Notes: generated by a model from the sequence alone, not told the origin. A DNA stretch of 12,650 nt from Deltaproteobacteria bacterium (GCA_013286765.1 JABDFB010000066.1:124-12773), one strand, 5' to 3'. Positions 6,069 through 12,650 are shown, counted from the stretch's first letter. Translations and numbers: made by a program.

Positions 6069-7451
6069 ATGCAATATAAATTTAAGGGGATACTTGTGGG
6101 AATATTTCAATATTCAGATTCTATTTTTACATTCTTTCTTAGATACGTCGCCAAATTCACTGTCGTCTTGATGTTTGGATTGGTGGCTACCCAGGGGCAT
6201 TGCGATTTTTTTGATGCCGGTTATGGGGATGAAGAAACGCCAACCCTCTACCATCTTATAGGAAAAGATCCTTCAAAGGCACAAGCTTCGGCACTTGACG
6301 ATGAGGCTTTGCAGGGTTTAATGGAGAAACGTCATGTTCTGCGGGATCAACATAAAAGTATTAGTTATGATGACACGACATTTGACATCGAAGGTTCCGA
6401 TCAAAAGGCCTCAGAACAGTTAAAAGAATGGAAAGGAAAATTCGACAAGCTATTGGAGCAGGGGCGTCTTCATAGAATAGAGAAGGGGAAGAGACATAAA
6501 GGCCCAGAACCATCGTCTATGCCACGTATTGAAAATTGTATTGAAAAAGATTTTATTAGGCGTTCATTCGATGGCTACCTGACGCAATTCTCAGGCCGAG
6601 CGAAGACAGCAAGATTTCGTGTTCGTACTCGTTCTAGCTCGGACTTTGCTCGCAGTTTAGATGAAGCGATCAAAGGAAAGAAGACAACCGATACAGATCC
6701 CGAATCGCCTAGTCGTTCTAGATCAAATAGTATTTATGTTGATGAAGAAAAGGAAAGCACCTCCCATAAAAAAGGGAAACACTCCCCTAAACTTGATTCT
6801 GGATTTCATAAAATAACTGTCCTTCCTATGGAGCAGACGCCTGAAGGGATATCAAAAGCGCTAGAGGGGCTTAATAAATTTACAAATCTTGAGTCAGTGA
6901 AAAGTTCCTGCGCGCAGTTAAAGGCTGGTCTAAGCAAACTCTCACCAGCGGCTGGGGATTCTCGGCGAACTGAGAAGTTAGGATACCTTTGGGAACTCCA
7001 TCAGCGACTCTTAAGTCTAAAGATTGAGGCATTTGGGCGAGTTTCTAAATCATTGGAACATTTCGCTAAAGGGAAGGGGAAAATGAATGAAGCTGAAGCC
7101 AGGAAAGAAAAATCCCACCTGTACAGCATGCTAAGAGACTTCTTTGGAATAACAAAACTCTATTACCAGAATGGCGTCGATCTGTCCGAGAATGACGAAG
7201 AGGCCTATCAGTACGATCTAAATTTGAAAAGGATGCATGACGGAACTATTCCGTCAGGGGTCGACGTTAAGTTTCCAACCTATCCCATTCAACACAATGA
7301 CAAATTCGAGGGTTTTAAAGACCCAGAGGATTACCCAGAGAGACAGAATTTCCCATTCTGTCACGATGTGATCGGTATCTATTTCGAAAAGCTGGAACAC
7401 CATTGCGAGCAGAAAATAAAAGAGCTCAATTCTGGTGGAGGCAAAATCTGA
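6069..7451 (+). CDS. Unrecognised exported protein
   Basis: I do not recognise this family. From ATG 6069 the product is 460 residues. A hydrophobic stretch at about 30-42 (FTVVLMFGLVATQG), preceded by R25 and K29, looks like a signal peptide with a long head, cut near GHC-DFF (43-48). No proper lipobox is present. The rest is hydrophilic, rich in Lys, Glu and Ser. A low-complexity segment at 205-243 has SPSRSRSNS and many charges. A likely helical region at 256-360 follows, then a Tyr/Asp-rich part. Cys157, 281, 431 and 446 could form disulfides. GTG 6096 (residue 10), six bases after AAGGGG, has the better ribosome site and would shorten the head. Reading further upstream would only add residues read out of frame from the helicase gene. 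A periplasmic, exported or membrane-tethered role is inferred. Confidence 0.75.
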   Translation: MQYKFKGILVGIFQYSDSIFTFFLRYVAKFTVVLMFGLVATQGHCDFFDAGYGDEETPTLYHLIGKDPSKAQASALDDEALQGLMEKRHVLRDQHKSISYDDTTFDIEGSDQKASEQLKEWKGKFDKLLEQGRLHRIEKGKRHKGPEPSSMPRIENCIEKDFIRRSFDGYLTQFSGRAKTARFRVRTRSSSDFARSLDEAIKGKKTTDTDPESPSRSRSNSIYVDEEKESTSHKKGKHSPKLDSGFHKITVLPMEQTPEGISKALEGLNKFTNLESVKSSCAQLKAGLSKLSPAAGDSRRTEKLGYLWELHQRLLSLKIEAFGRVSKSLEHFAKGKGKMNEAEARKEKSHLYSMLRDFFGITKLYYQNGVDLSENDEEAYQYDLNLKRMHDGTIPSGVDVKFPTYPIQHNDKFEGFKDPEDYPERQNFPFCHDVIGIYFEKLEHHCEQKIKELNSGGGKI

Positions 7452-7462
7452 TTGGGAATTAG

Positions 7463-8002
7463 CTACCGGCCGTACTTCGCGGTAATTTTTCCTTCATCTA
7501 ATTTATTATGCCGTACTTGAAATCCAACCATTGCGCCTGACGAATCGGCATCAAGCTGAAGGGTCTTTGTTTTCAACGCATAAACCGTGAAAACATAGTG
7601 GTGCGGTTTGTTGCCAGGAGGAGGGCAAGGGCCACCGTAGCCGGGTTTCCCGAAATCAGTCTTCGATTGAACTACACCAGGAATGTTTTGTTTGGAGTGT
7701 CCTGAACCAAAACCTTTTTCCAATCTAGTAACGTCTGCAGGAATATTAAACACGAGCCAGTGCCACCAGCCACTTCCTGTGGGCGCATCAGGGTCATACA
7801 TCGTTACTGCGTAACTTTCGGTTCCTTTGGGTCCAGCGGACCAGGTCAAATCTGGCGATACATTTTTTCCTGAACAGCCGAAGCCGTCAAAAACTTGTTC
7901 TTCGGCGATGAGTTTTCCATTTTTGATCGCAGAGCTTTCGACTTCGAGAGCGAAAGCAGAACTGGTGATAAGCAGGATTGCGAGGCATGGACTTAGTTTC
8001 AT
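7463..8002 (-). CDS. Periplasmic PEBP-family protein (YbhB/YbcL type)
   Basis: This 179-residue product belongs to the phosphatidylethanolamine-binding / Raf-kinase-inhibitor-like family. A Sec signal peptide occupies 1-18 (MKLSPCLAILLITSSAFA). Family marks follow: CSGKNVSPDLTW (43-54), MYDPDAPTGSGWWHWLVFNIP (68-88) and GYGGPCPPPGNKPHHYVFTVYAL (121-143). These build the small anion or ligand pocket with D70, H81 and H134/H135. Bacterial members have no agreed function; some bind small ligands or affect proteases. The start is fixed by AAGGAGA seven bases... upstream at 8008-8014 on the minus strand and by the signal peptide. The frame stays open to 8191, but that part overlaps the transporter gene and is not coding. 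The gene follows the KimA-like transporter by 64 bases on the same strand, so they are probably one transcript. It converges with the exported-protein gene, whose stop is 11 bases away. Confidence 0.93.
   Translation of the reverse strand: MKLSPCLAILLITSSAFALEVESSAIKNGKLIAEEQVFDGFGCSGKNVSPDLTWSAGPKGTESYAVTMYDPDAPTGSGWWHWLVFNIPADVTRLEKGFGSGHSKQNIPGVVQSKTDFGKPGYGGPCPPPGNKPHHYVFTVYALKTKTLQLDADSSGAMVGFQVRHNKLDEGKITAKYGR
7464..7490 (+). terminator. Possible terminator of the exported-protein gene
   Basis: TACCG (7464-7468) and CGGTA (7480-7484) form a 5-bp stem. AA and then TTTTT (7486-7490) follow on the plus strand, 12 bases past the TGA of the upstream gene. It lies inside the last codons of the convergent PEBP gene. 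The stem is short, so the call is tentative. Confidence 0.35.
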
Positions 8003-8007
8003 AGATG

Positions 8008-8014
8008 TCTCCTT
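8008..8014 (-). promoter_or_regulatory. Ribosome binding site of the PEBP gene
   Basis: On the minus strand AAGGAGA lies five bases before the ATG at 8002. It is the clearest Shine-Dalgarno site in the window and decides the start against the longer open frame. Confidence 0.85.
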
Positions 8015-8041
8015 CTTCTCTTTCTTGACCTGCAATTCTTT

Positions 8042-8080
8042 GGTTTGCAAGTGATACCTGTAAGGTCTATTGCAAATACC
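8042..8080 (-). other. Hairpin at the KimA-like stop codon
   Basis: GGTTTGCAA (8042-8050) pairs with TTGCAA-AT-ACC (8070-8080) with one extra base. Inside, ACCT (8056-8059) can pair with AGGT (8063-8066). The structure covers the last codons and TAG of the transporter gene and the start of the 64-base gap before the PEBP gene. No T-run follows on the minus strand, so it is not a standard terminator. It may be an intercistronic processing or stability element. Confidence 0.4.
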
Positions 8081-9956
8081 AGGGCACCGAAATAATGATG
8101 ACGCGTGGGTCGGCGCGCAATCGGAGAGCCGCTGTAAAAAGCACAGAGCGGTGATTGTGCAGTATGTAATGATACCATTTTTGTTCGACAAAGCGCGGAA
8201 TAAGAACTGCTACTTGTCTGTTGGGATGATCCTTTTCCAATTGAGTAATTAAATCCATAATTGTTTTGTTGAGCTGGCGATACGGACTCTTGAGCTTGAT
8301 CAGTCGGGGAGGGTGGTATCCCCACTGATGGGCGGGCGCAGTCACGTATTTTTCCCAGTCTGCATCAATTTGGACCGTGCCTCTTCCGCTATCTACATAG
8401 ACCCCATAGATTTCAGGTGTAATATTCATAGCGAAACGCAAAGCCTTTCGAGTCATGCGATTCCAGTTACGAATTGCAACTATAACGACTGGTGAACGCA
8501 TATGGTCGTAATTTAGGGGATCAATACAATGCAGCTGCCTAGCAATATGGTCATAGTGACGCTTAACGGCATAGAACAGGGTCAATATCGTTGGAATACA
8601 GACCAGGGTGAACCATCCACCCTCTGTAAATTTTGAAATCATCACAGCTAATAGCGCCACTCCTGTACCTACCGCTCCCAGCGCGTTGGCAGCGATGGAG
8701 AAATACGGTTTGTTCTTTCTGTCCTTTTGGCCCATATTCTTGAGCCAATGCGCCACCATTCCCGTCTGCGACATGGTAAAGGCAAGCAGTGCTCCAATCG
8801 CAAAAAGAGGGATCAGTCGATCTGTTACACCATCAAAGAAAATCAGTAAGATCGCTGAAAGTATGGTAATGGAAATAATTCCAGCTGAAAAAACAAGGCG
8901 TCTTCCGCGCTCTGCCAGAATATGCGGAAGGTAATTGTCATTAGCAAGAATTTGACATATTCGGGGAAAATCCGCCAAACCCGTATTTGCGGAGAGCAGC
9001 AACACCGCAATTACTGACGCTATAGTGACATAATAGACCGAACCTCGACCTACAATCGCTGCAACAAGTTGCGACACTAAACTCTCATAACCTGGTTCGC
9101 CCGGATTTGTTGCCGAAATTCCATATGCTTGTGCTAGGTATGCGATTCCTAATAGTAATAGCGCCAAAATTCCAATAATAATACCTAGACTGCGTTTGGC
9201 ATTTTTAACTGTAGGTTCCCGAAAGAGCTTTACACCATTACTTATCGCCTCGACGCCAGTCATTGCCGTACAACCGCTAGCAAATGATCGAACCAAGAGC
9301 CATAGACTTGCAGTCTCAAGCGTCGGCATAGGCGATATGGCGCGATTCACCAGTGCTACGGGATGCCCACCGGCGAGGATCGTCTGGAACACTCCCCAGA
9401 CTAACACTCCCAAAGTAGAAAAAACAAAAACATAGGTCGGGACGATAAATGCAAAGCCGGATTCCTTGACGCCCCTCAGATTGATTCCTGAAATAAGAGT
9501 CAATGTAACTAGACATAACGCCAGTGTATGTGACTGAAGCGACGGGATCGCTGAAATCAAGGCACCAACACCCGCTGAAATACCAACGGCAACCACCAAT
9601 ACATAATCGAGCATTAGCGCTGCGCCGGCAATCAGGCCTGCGACAGGACCTAAATTTTCTCGTGCGACGGTGTAAGACCCACCGCCCTCTGGGTAGGCAG
9701 AAATCGTTTGTCGGTAGGAGAAGTACACTATTAGAAGCAAAACAATCAGGCAAAGAACCACTGGCAAAACAAATTTTGTTCCGGCTATACCGAGTGGAAG
9801 GAGTAAAGTAGCCGCGGCCTCCGGGCCGTACGCGCTAGATCCTAACGCGTCGAGTCCCAGTACAGGGATCCCTTCCAAAGGCCCAATCCGGTGCTCCTGT
9901 TCTTCTTCGTTAGAAAGGTGCCTGCCCAGCAAGATGTCAAAGAGATTCTTTAGCAT
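8067..9956 (-). CDS. KimA-like potassium transporter (APC/KUP superfamily permease)
   Basis: The 629-residue membrane protein has about 12 hydrophobic segments between residues 30 and 465, then a soluble C-terminal domain (about 466-629). The first helix reads GLDALGSSAYGPEAAA, which matches the SSDALSSVAYGTE region of Bacillus subtilis KimA. Asp36 and Tyr43 fall at the same numbers as the K+-site residues I recall for KimA, and Thr230 also matches, while position 121 is Val and 125 Gly. KimA is a proton-coupled K+ importer of the inner membrane. The C-terminal part (SPVVIVAIRNWNRMTRKALRFA) resembles the cytosolic, USP-like domain of KimA. The start at ATG 9956 gives the family-like short head; TTG 9971 would add five residues. 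No Shine-Dalgarno is visible. A different amino-acid permease of the same superfamily is the alternative. Confidence 0.85.
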   Translation of the reverse strand: MLKNLFDILLGRHLSNEEEQEHRIGPLEGIPVLGLDALGSSAYGPEAAATLLLPLGIAGTKFVLPVVLCLIVLLLIVYFSYRQTISAYPEGGGSYTVARENLGPVAGLIAGAALMLDYVLVVAVGISAGVGALISAIPSLQSHTLALCLVTLTLISGINLRGVKESGFAFIVPTYVFVFSTLGVLVWGVFQTILAGGHPVALVNRAISPMPTLETASLWLLVRSFASGCTAMTGVEAISNGVKLFREPTVKNAKRSLGIIIGILALLLLGIAYLAQAYGISATNPGEPGYESLVSQLVAAIVGRGSVYYVTIASVIAVLLLSANTGLADFPRICQILANDNYLPHILAERGRRLVFSAGIISITILSAILLIFFDGVTDRLIPLFAIGALLAFTMSQTGMVAHWLKNMGQKDRKNKPYFSIAANALGAVGTGVALLAVMISKFTEGGWFTLVCIPTILTLFYAVKRHYDHIARQLHCIDPLNYDHMRSPVVIVAIRNWNRMTRKALRFAMNITPEIYGVYVDSGRGTVQIDADWEKYVTAPAHQWGYHPPRLIKLKSPYRQLNKTIMDLITQLEKDHPNRQVAVLIPRFVEQKWYHYILHNHRSVLFTAALRLRADPRVIIISVPWYLQ

Positions 9957-9962
9957 GGTAGT

Positions 9963-9996
9963 GTTACACAATATTATATAATAATAGTGTGTTAAC
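9963..9996 (-). promoter_or_regulatory. Promoter with dyad upstream of the KimA-like gene
   Basis: On the minus strand a perfect TATAAT (9978-9973) lies 16 bases before the ATG, so the leader would be under ten bases. It has no good -35. The -10 is framed by an imperfect dyad: GTTA+CACA (9963-9970) against TGTG+T+TAAC (9988-9996). The flanking bases are almost all A/T. The dyad could be an operator. The short leader leaves no room for a ydaO-type c-di-AMP riboswitch. The rest of the 84-base gap (to 10040) shows a TAGTGA pair of hexamers and nothing else. Confidence 0.5.
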
Positions 9997-10040
9997 GCGA
10001 ATCTTTCTTTTTTAGTGATAGTGATGAGAGCGGTTTTTAG

Positions 10041-11426
10041 TTAAGGTGCAGACTTAATATAGATTAATCCAAGACCATTTTGACCAGATGTCTGCAGATT
10101 ATTCGTACCCGCATTACCCGCGGTACCCCCGTTACCAAAACCTGCCGGTGGAAATACAGCTGGAAGGACTCCGCCGGCTCTCGGATCGTAAATGTCACTG
10201 AATAGCCCTGGGGTATAGTTGGCGATAGGTGGATTGAAGGTGTTAAGACTATTAAAATGGGAATTGCCATACGTACTATCGCAGGCAGTACCATTATAGT
10301 TGCCGTTTTCTTTGGTAGCCGAATTCGTTCCGAGGATGGTTACCTGCGCAACAAAGGTGTTTTGAGCGCTGCCTGCATGACAAGGATTCGAGTAAGGTTG
10401 TATCGTCGAATCAGATGAACCACTTATGCCACTGCCCCCACATATAAAACCTGAATGCGGAGAATCGTTGAAAATCCATGGCGTCTGATAATTAAATCCT
10501 CTGAATATACTATAGGCTCTCCCGCCCATGATTATTACGGTGGTTATTCGATTGCCGGTATTGTCGAGGATGTTTATGGTGGAGTCACGTCCCCATTCTG
10601 GGGCGGTATTCGGTCCGTCTGCTCCGGCTATTCCAATATTGACCAGGATCTGTTGCCCAGGATTAAGCTGGTATTCCGCATCATAAAAAGCACCATTACC
10701 GCCATTATAGCCGGGGTCGTTTCCGCTGCAGTTTGGACCGCCTTGGGATCCGCCTCCCCCGGCACCTTGAACTATAGCTCTTACAGTAACCGGTGTTTGG
10801 TAGCTATTGATAAAAGCTTTTTCCTGTCCAGAATGGACGATAGTAAGATTTCCCACCGGTACATTATTCGAAGATTGATATGAGCAACCAGTAAGCACTT
10901 TACTGCCGTCCACTGAACCTGAAAAGTTTGCAACTATCGGCCTTGAGGCAACAGTACTTCCTGCTTTTGTCCCGTTGATGGTTAAAACTAATGCACAATT
11001 CGAATTGGCATTACAAGTTGTACCGCTCTGAGCCGCAAGGGTAATAGCGGTAATAGTATTGAGACCACTAGGATCGGGTCTACCCACGGTGAGGATAGTG
11101 GATCCATCGGGATAGTAAAGATTTGTCAACTGAGTGCCTGGATTGGTGATTGTTGGTGCCGTCCCGTTCTTTCCCTTAAACATCAGTAAACAGGTATTTG
11201 TGCCTGAAGTTGAAGTAGTGCCTAGTGCCATTAGGGAACGTAGGGTGTTATCAAGATTTTCAAAAGTACTGGTGGCTTGGAGCCGTTGCTGAGAACTCAT
11301 GGAGTTCATCATAATTTGGCTCATCAAAACGCCCGCAACCCCTAGGAGACCGAGTACAAGCACGATCTCAATAAGAGTCATGCCGCTCTGCTTTGAAGTC
11401 AGGGATGGGGTTTCTATTAATGACAT
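10041..11426 (-). CDS. Type IV prepilin-like protein fused to a glycine-rich tail-fibre-like domain
   Basis: The 461-residue protein starts with a class III signal. Gly15 is followed by MTLIEIVLVLGLLGVAGVLM, with Glu20 at position 5 of the mature chain, as in type IV pilins and type II secretion pseudopilins. Prepilin peptidase would cut after Gly15. A helix and a pilin-like middle follow (about 40-205, with Cys79, 138, 144 and 181). From about 211 the chain changes: VTVRAIVQGAGGGGSQGG, then GGNGAFYDAEYQLNPGQQILVNIG, Gly/Asn-rich loops, and a closing GGTAGNAG...GLGLIYI. This resembles the glycine-rich receptor-binding tip domain of phage tail fibres (Pfam Gly_rich_2 type). Eight Cys in all suggest disulfides. 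A surface adhesin or pilus tip is inferred. No pilus assembly genes are nearby. The KimA-like gene follows after 84 bases and has its own promoter. Confidence 0.82.
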   Translation of the reverse strand: MSLIETPSLTSKQSGMTLIEIVLVLGLLGVAGVLMSQIMMNSMSSQQRLQATSTFENLDNTLRSLMALGTTSTSGTNTCLLMFKGKNGTAPTITNPGTQLTNLYYPDGSTILTVGRPDPSGLNTITAITLAAQSGTTCNANSNCALVLTINGTKAGSTVASRPIVANFSGSVDGSKVLTGCSYQSSNNVPVGNLTIVHSGQEKAFINSYQTPVTVRAIVQGAGGGGSQGGPNCSGNDPGYNGGNGAFYDAEYQLNPGQQILVNIGIAGADGPNTAPEWGRDSTINILDNTGNRITTVIIMGGRAYSIFRGFNYQTPWIFNDSPHSGFICGGSGISGSSDSTIQPYSNPCHAGSAQNTFVAQVTILGTNSATKENGNYNGTACDSTYGNSHFNSLNTFNPPIANYTPGLFSDIYDPRAGGVLPAVFPPAGFGNGGTAGNAGTNNLQTSGQNGLGLIYIKSAP

Positions 11427-11455
11427 ACTTAAATTGTAATCTATATTTAATAAAT

Positions 11456-11483
11456 ATTATATATTAAAATGAATAAGTGTCGT
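11456..11483 (-). promoter_or_regulatory. Promoter of the prepilin-fusion gene
   Basis: Minus strand: -35 ACGACA (11483-11478, four of six consensus bases), a 16-base spacer and -10 TATAAT (11461-11456, perfect). The ATG is 30 bases downstream of the -10, after an AT-rich leader with no strong ribosome site. Confidence 0.45.
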
Positions 11484-11492
11484 GATTTCAGT

Positions 11493-11543
11493 ATATTAGG
11501 TCTAAATTCTAATAAATATTCGAAATATATTGGTACCTAATAT
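11493..11543. promoter_or_regulatory. 9-bp inverted repeat between two divergent promoters
   Basis: ATATTAGGT (11493-11501) and ACCTAATAT (11535-11543) are perfect complements 33 bases apart. The right arm lies in the spacer of the plus-strand promoter; the left arm is 10 bases upstream of the minus-strand -35. Between them an imperfect AT-rich palindrome is centred on TTCGAA. This fits a pair of binding sites for one regulator controlling both genes, or a cruciform. Confidence 0.45.
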
Positions 11544-11558
11544 TCCGTGAGCTATAAG
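11530..11558 (+). promoter_or_regulatory. Promoter of the 11647 gene
   Basis: -35 TTGGTA (11530-11535, four of six), a 17-base spacer and -10 TATAAG (11553-11558, five of six). The leader to the ATG at 11647 would be about 80 bases and contains two hairpins. Confidence 0.5.
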
Positions 11559-11564
11559 GGTCCT

Positions 11565-11614
11565 GTGTCGCTAGTGACACGCGTCATTTGGGTTCTCACT
11601 ATGTAAAACCCAAA
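11565..11614 (+). other. Two hairpins in the leader of the 11647 gene
   Basis: GTGTC and GACAC (11565-11580) flank a CTAG centre in a near-palindrome. TTTGGGTT (11587-11594) and AACCCAAA (11607-11614) form a perfect 8-bp stem with a 12-base loop. A T-rich stretch at 11619-11631 comes too late for a classic terminator but might allow attenuation. The AAGG/GAG ribosome site at 11638-11645 is outside the stems. Confidence 0.4.
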
Positions 11615-11646
11615 AGATTCTCTTAGTTTTTACCGATAAGGCGAGT

Positions 11647-12189
11647 ATGGGAAACTGGAATGCCGATAGTAATAGTCCAATAAGTACCCTGATTACTTTT
11701 AAAAACAGATTTGTTGCTTGGTTTAAGTCGATCTGGAAGATAGCTACCGGAATTCCGGCTTTTTTTGCTTTTCTGAATTTTTGTTTTTTTGGCATGGGTG
11801 CAAATACGGCACTCATACAGCCAGTAATGAAACCTCGCCCCCATTGCAATATAGTCAGTTCTGAATTGGAAGGGACACACTATATCACTTCACTGTCGAT
11901 AGAGATGAGAACGCCCCTTTATCTTGAAGTTATGCCATTAACGGCATCTGTGATTTATGAAGCGAAAATGGAGGCACACACGGGATGGACTTTTTCAGAG
12001 CCTGCTTCCACGGATGAAAACGGACCCGTAGAAATTGAATCGCTGTACAGCAGTCAGCCGAACGCCTCAAAAGTCCTTAGTTACCACCATCGTATCGTAA
12101 CTCGTGATCCTTATCACTTGTCGGCAAAAATCACGGGGCCTCTCCTTGTCGAAGGGGAATGTCCGTTTACATTCTCAGTGAAATATTAA
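11647..12189 (+). CDS. Unrecognised exported small protein
   Basis: I do not recognise this 180-residue protein. Its basic head (K19, R21, K27, K31) precedes a hydrophobic run at 32-50 (IATGIPAFFAFLNFCFFGM), then GANTA. This reads as a long-headed signal peptide with cleavage near residue 55, or as a single membrane anchor. The remaining ~125 residues look beta-rich and carry only Cys67 and Cys172, which could form a disulfide tying the two ends of a small domain. The start is supported by AAGG and GAG just upstream. The gene faces the prepilin-fusion gene across a shared control region, which suggests linked expression, and ends 2 bases from the convergent FliG-like gene. Confidence 0.72.
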   Translation: MGNWNADSNSPISTLITFKNRFVAWFKSIWKIATGIPAFFAFLNFCFFGMGANTALIQPVMKPRPHCNIVSSELEGTHYITSLSIEMRTPLYLEVMPLTASVIYEAKMEAHTGWTFSEPASTDENGPVEIESLYSSQPNASKVLSYHHRIVTRDPYHLSAKITGPLLVEGECPFTFSVKY

Positions 12190-12191
12190 AA

Positions 12192-12626
12192 TTAAGGGAT
12201 GTGTTTCGTCTTTACGTAGCCACGCCTCTCCATAAGGCGGGTCGAGCTGATCAGTTTCATCTGACCAGCTCCAATCTCGAGCTTGGTAACATTTGTAGTC
12301 TCTAGAACTTCTTTAATTTCCGGAACAGCCTTAGGCTGAGATTTTGACAGGAATCGTTTTTTTATTTCGTCACTGGCAGCATGAATAGCAAGCCCAACAA
12401 ATCGGGCCGGGGTAGCGGCGAGTACTTCAGCTAATTCAAGATCAGGCAAATCAATTACATCCTGAAAATTGAGGACGTATTGCAGTGCGTTTTCAGTATA
12501 TCTAGGGTCTTCTTGCATTCCGACATCAATCATTCTCTGTCGCCGCGACATAGGCGTAGACTCTAGAAGCTCGACCAGTTTACGAAATCCTTCAGGATCT
12601 TTTTTGTACCGATAGTACACACCCAT
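12192..12626 (-). CDS. Stand-alone FliG-like protein (middle and C-terminal region)
   Basis: The 144 visible residues align with the second half of the flagellar rotor protein FliG. GFRKLVELLESTPMSRRQRMIDVGMQEDP matches the end of the FliG middle domain, LQYVLNFQDVIDLPDLELAEVLA matches the FEDI..LDDR..Q.VL segment, and VGLAIHAASDEIKKRFLSKSQPKAV matches the ALKGAsdElkeKfl.NmS.RAA torque-helix region. FliG is normally about 330-345 residues and sits on the C-ring, coupling stator ion flow to rotation. Here LDDR is LPDL and the RAA of the torque helix is KAV, so motor function is doubtful. ATG 12626 is preceded by AAGGAG 13 bases away. The frame has no stop up to the window edge, but the eight codons there (RGRSVCFC) do not look like FliG, so a true start at 12626 is favoured. 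It is convergent with the 11647 gene. Confidence 0.72.
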   Translation of the reverse strand: MGVYYRYKKDPEGFRKLVELLESTPMSRRQRMIDVGMQEDPRYTENALQYVLNFQDVIDLPDLELAEVLAATPARFVGLAIHAASDEIKKRFLSKSQPKAVPEIKEVLETTNVTKLEIGAGQMKLISSTRLMERRGYVKTKHIP

Positions 12627-12650
12627 ACAAAAGCAAACGCTCCTTCCCCT

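Noticed and set aside
6195..6212. Lipoprotein lipobox near GHC in the unknown exported protein
   Set aside because: The three residues before the Cys (QGH) do not fit a lipobox.
6681..6740. Eukaryotic-type SR domain or recent gene transfer from a eukaryote
   Set aside because: The Ser/Arg run is very short and sits in ordinary charged low-complexity sequence.
8003..8325. Minus-strand open frames extending upstream of the PEBP gene (to 8191) and 7999-8325
   Set aside because: They overlap the well-supported KimA-like gene in another frame. The PEBP signal peptide and AAGGAGA site place the start at 8002.
9316..9753. 145-codon minus-strand frame within the transporter gene
   Set aside because: It is an alternate frame of the transporter, whose membrane-protein sequence is unmistakable.
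9957..10040. c-di-AMP (ydaO) riboswitch upstream of the KimA-like gene
   Set aside because: The likely leader is under ten bases and the gap of 84 bases shows no riboswitch-like conserved stems.
10455..10883. 142-codon plus-strand frame inside the prepilin-fusion gene
   Set aside because: It is antisense to a clearly coding, Gly/Asn-rich gene, has no ribosome site and no family-like motif.

Overview
The window reads as chromosomal DNA of a Gram-negative bacterium with a complex envelope and of middling GC content. Signs are a TonB-like periplasm-spanning protein, several Sec-exported periplasmic proteins, a type IV prepilin-like protein and a FliG-type flagellar rotor paralogue. The Ser-rich tail of the S1-domain protein (GSFGTLG), the fusion of a prepilin head to a glycine-rich tail-fibre-like domain and the spare FliG piece together suggest the Bdellovibrionota/Oligoflexia. 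That is an inference, not a proof. There is no rRNA, tRNA, CRISPR array, transposase or phage gene.

Layout. 2-1303 (+): the end of an S1-domain RNA-binding protein, then a TonB-like protein, probably one operon. 1321-2118 (-): a secreted papain-like cysteine protease, convergent with the TonB-like gene and divergent from the next. 2157-3272 (+): a four-helix PepSY-type membrane protein. 3273-3416 holds no gene but carries two strong, related hairpins. 3417-7451 (+): an RlmC/RumA-type rRNA m5U methyltransferase, a DEAD-box RNA helicase with a histidine-rich tail, and an unrecognised exported protein. 7463-9956 (-): a KimA-like potassium transporter with a periplasmic PEBP (YbhB/YbcL) protein gene downstream. 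10041-11426 (-): the prepilin/glycine-rich fusion. 11427-11646: a divergent control region with two promoter-like sites and a perfect 9-bp inverted repeat. 11647-12189 (+): an unrecognised exported protein. 12192-12626 (-): a stand-alone C-terminal half of FliG.

How the genes work together. There is no single obvious pathway. One theme is RNA handling: S1 domain, 23S rRNA methyltransferase and DEAD-box helicase. The other is the cell envelope and surface: TonB-like protein, PepSY protein, protease, PEBP protein, K+ importer, pilin-like adhesin and an exported partner. The most unusual items are the prepilin/glycine-rich fusion facing an orphan exported gene across a shared control region, the truncated FliG, the twin hairpins at 3281-3380, and the short in-frame tandem repeat in the TonB-like protein.
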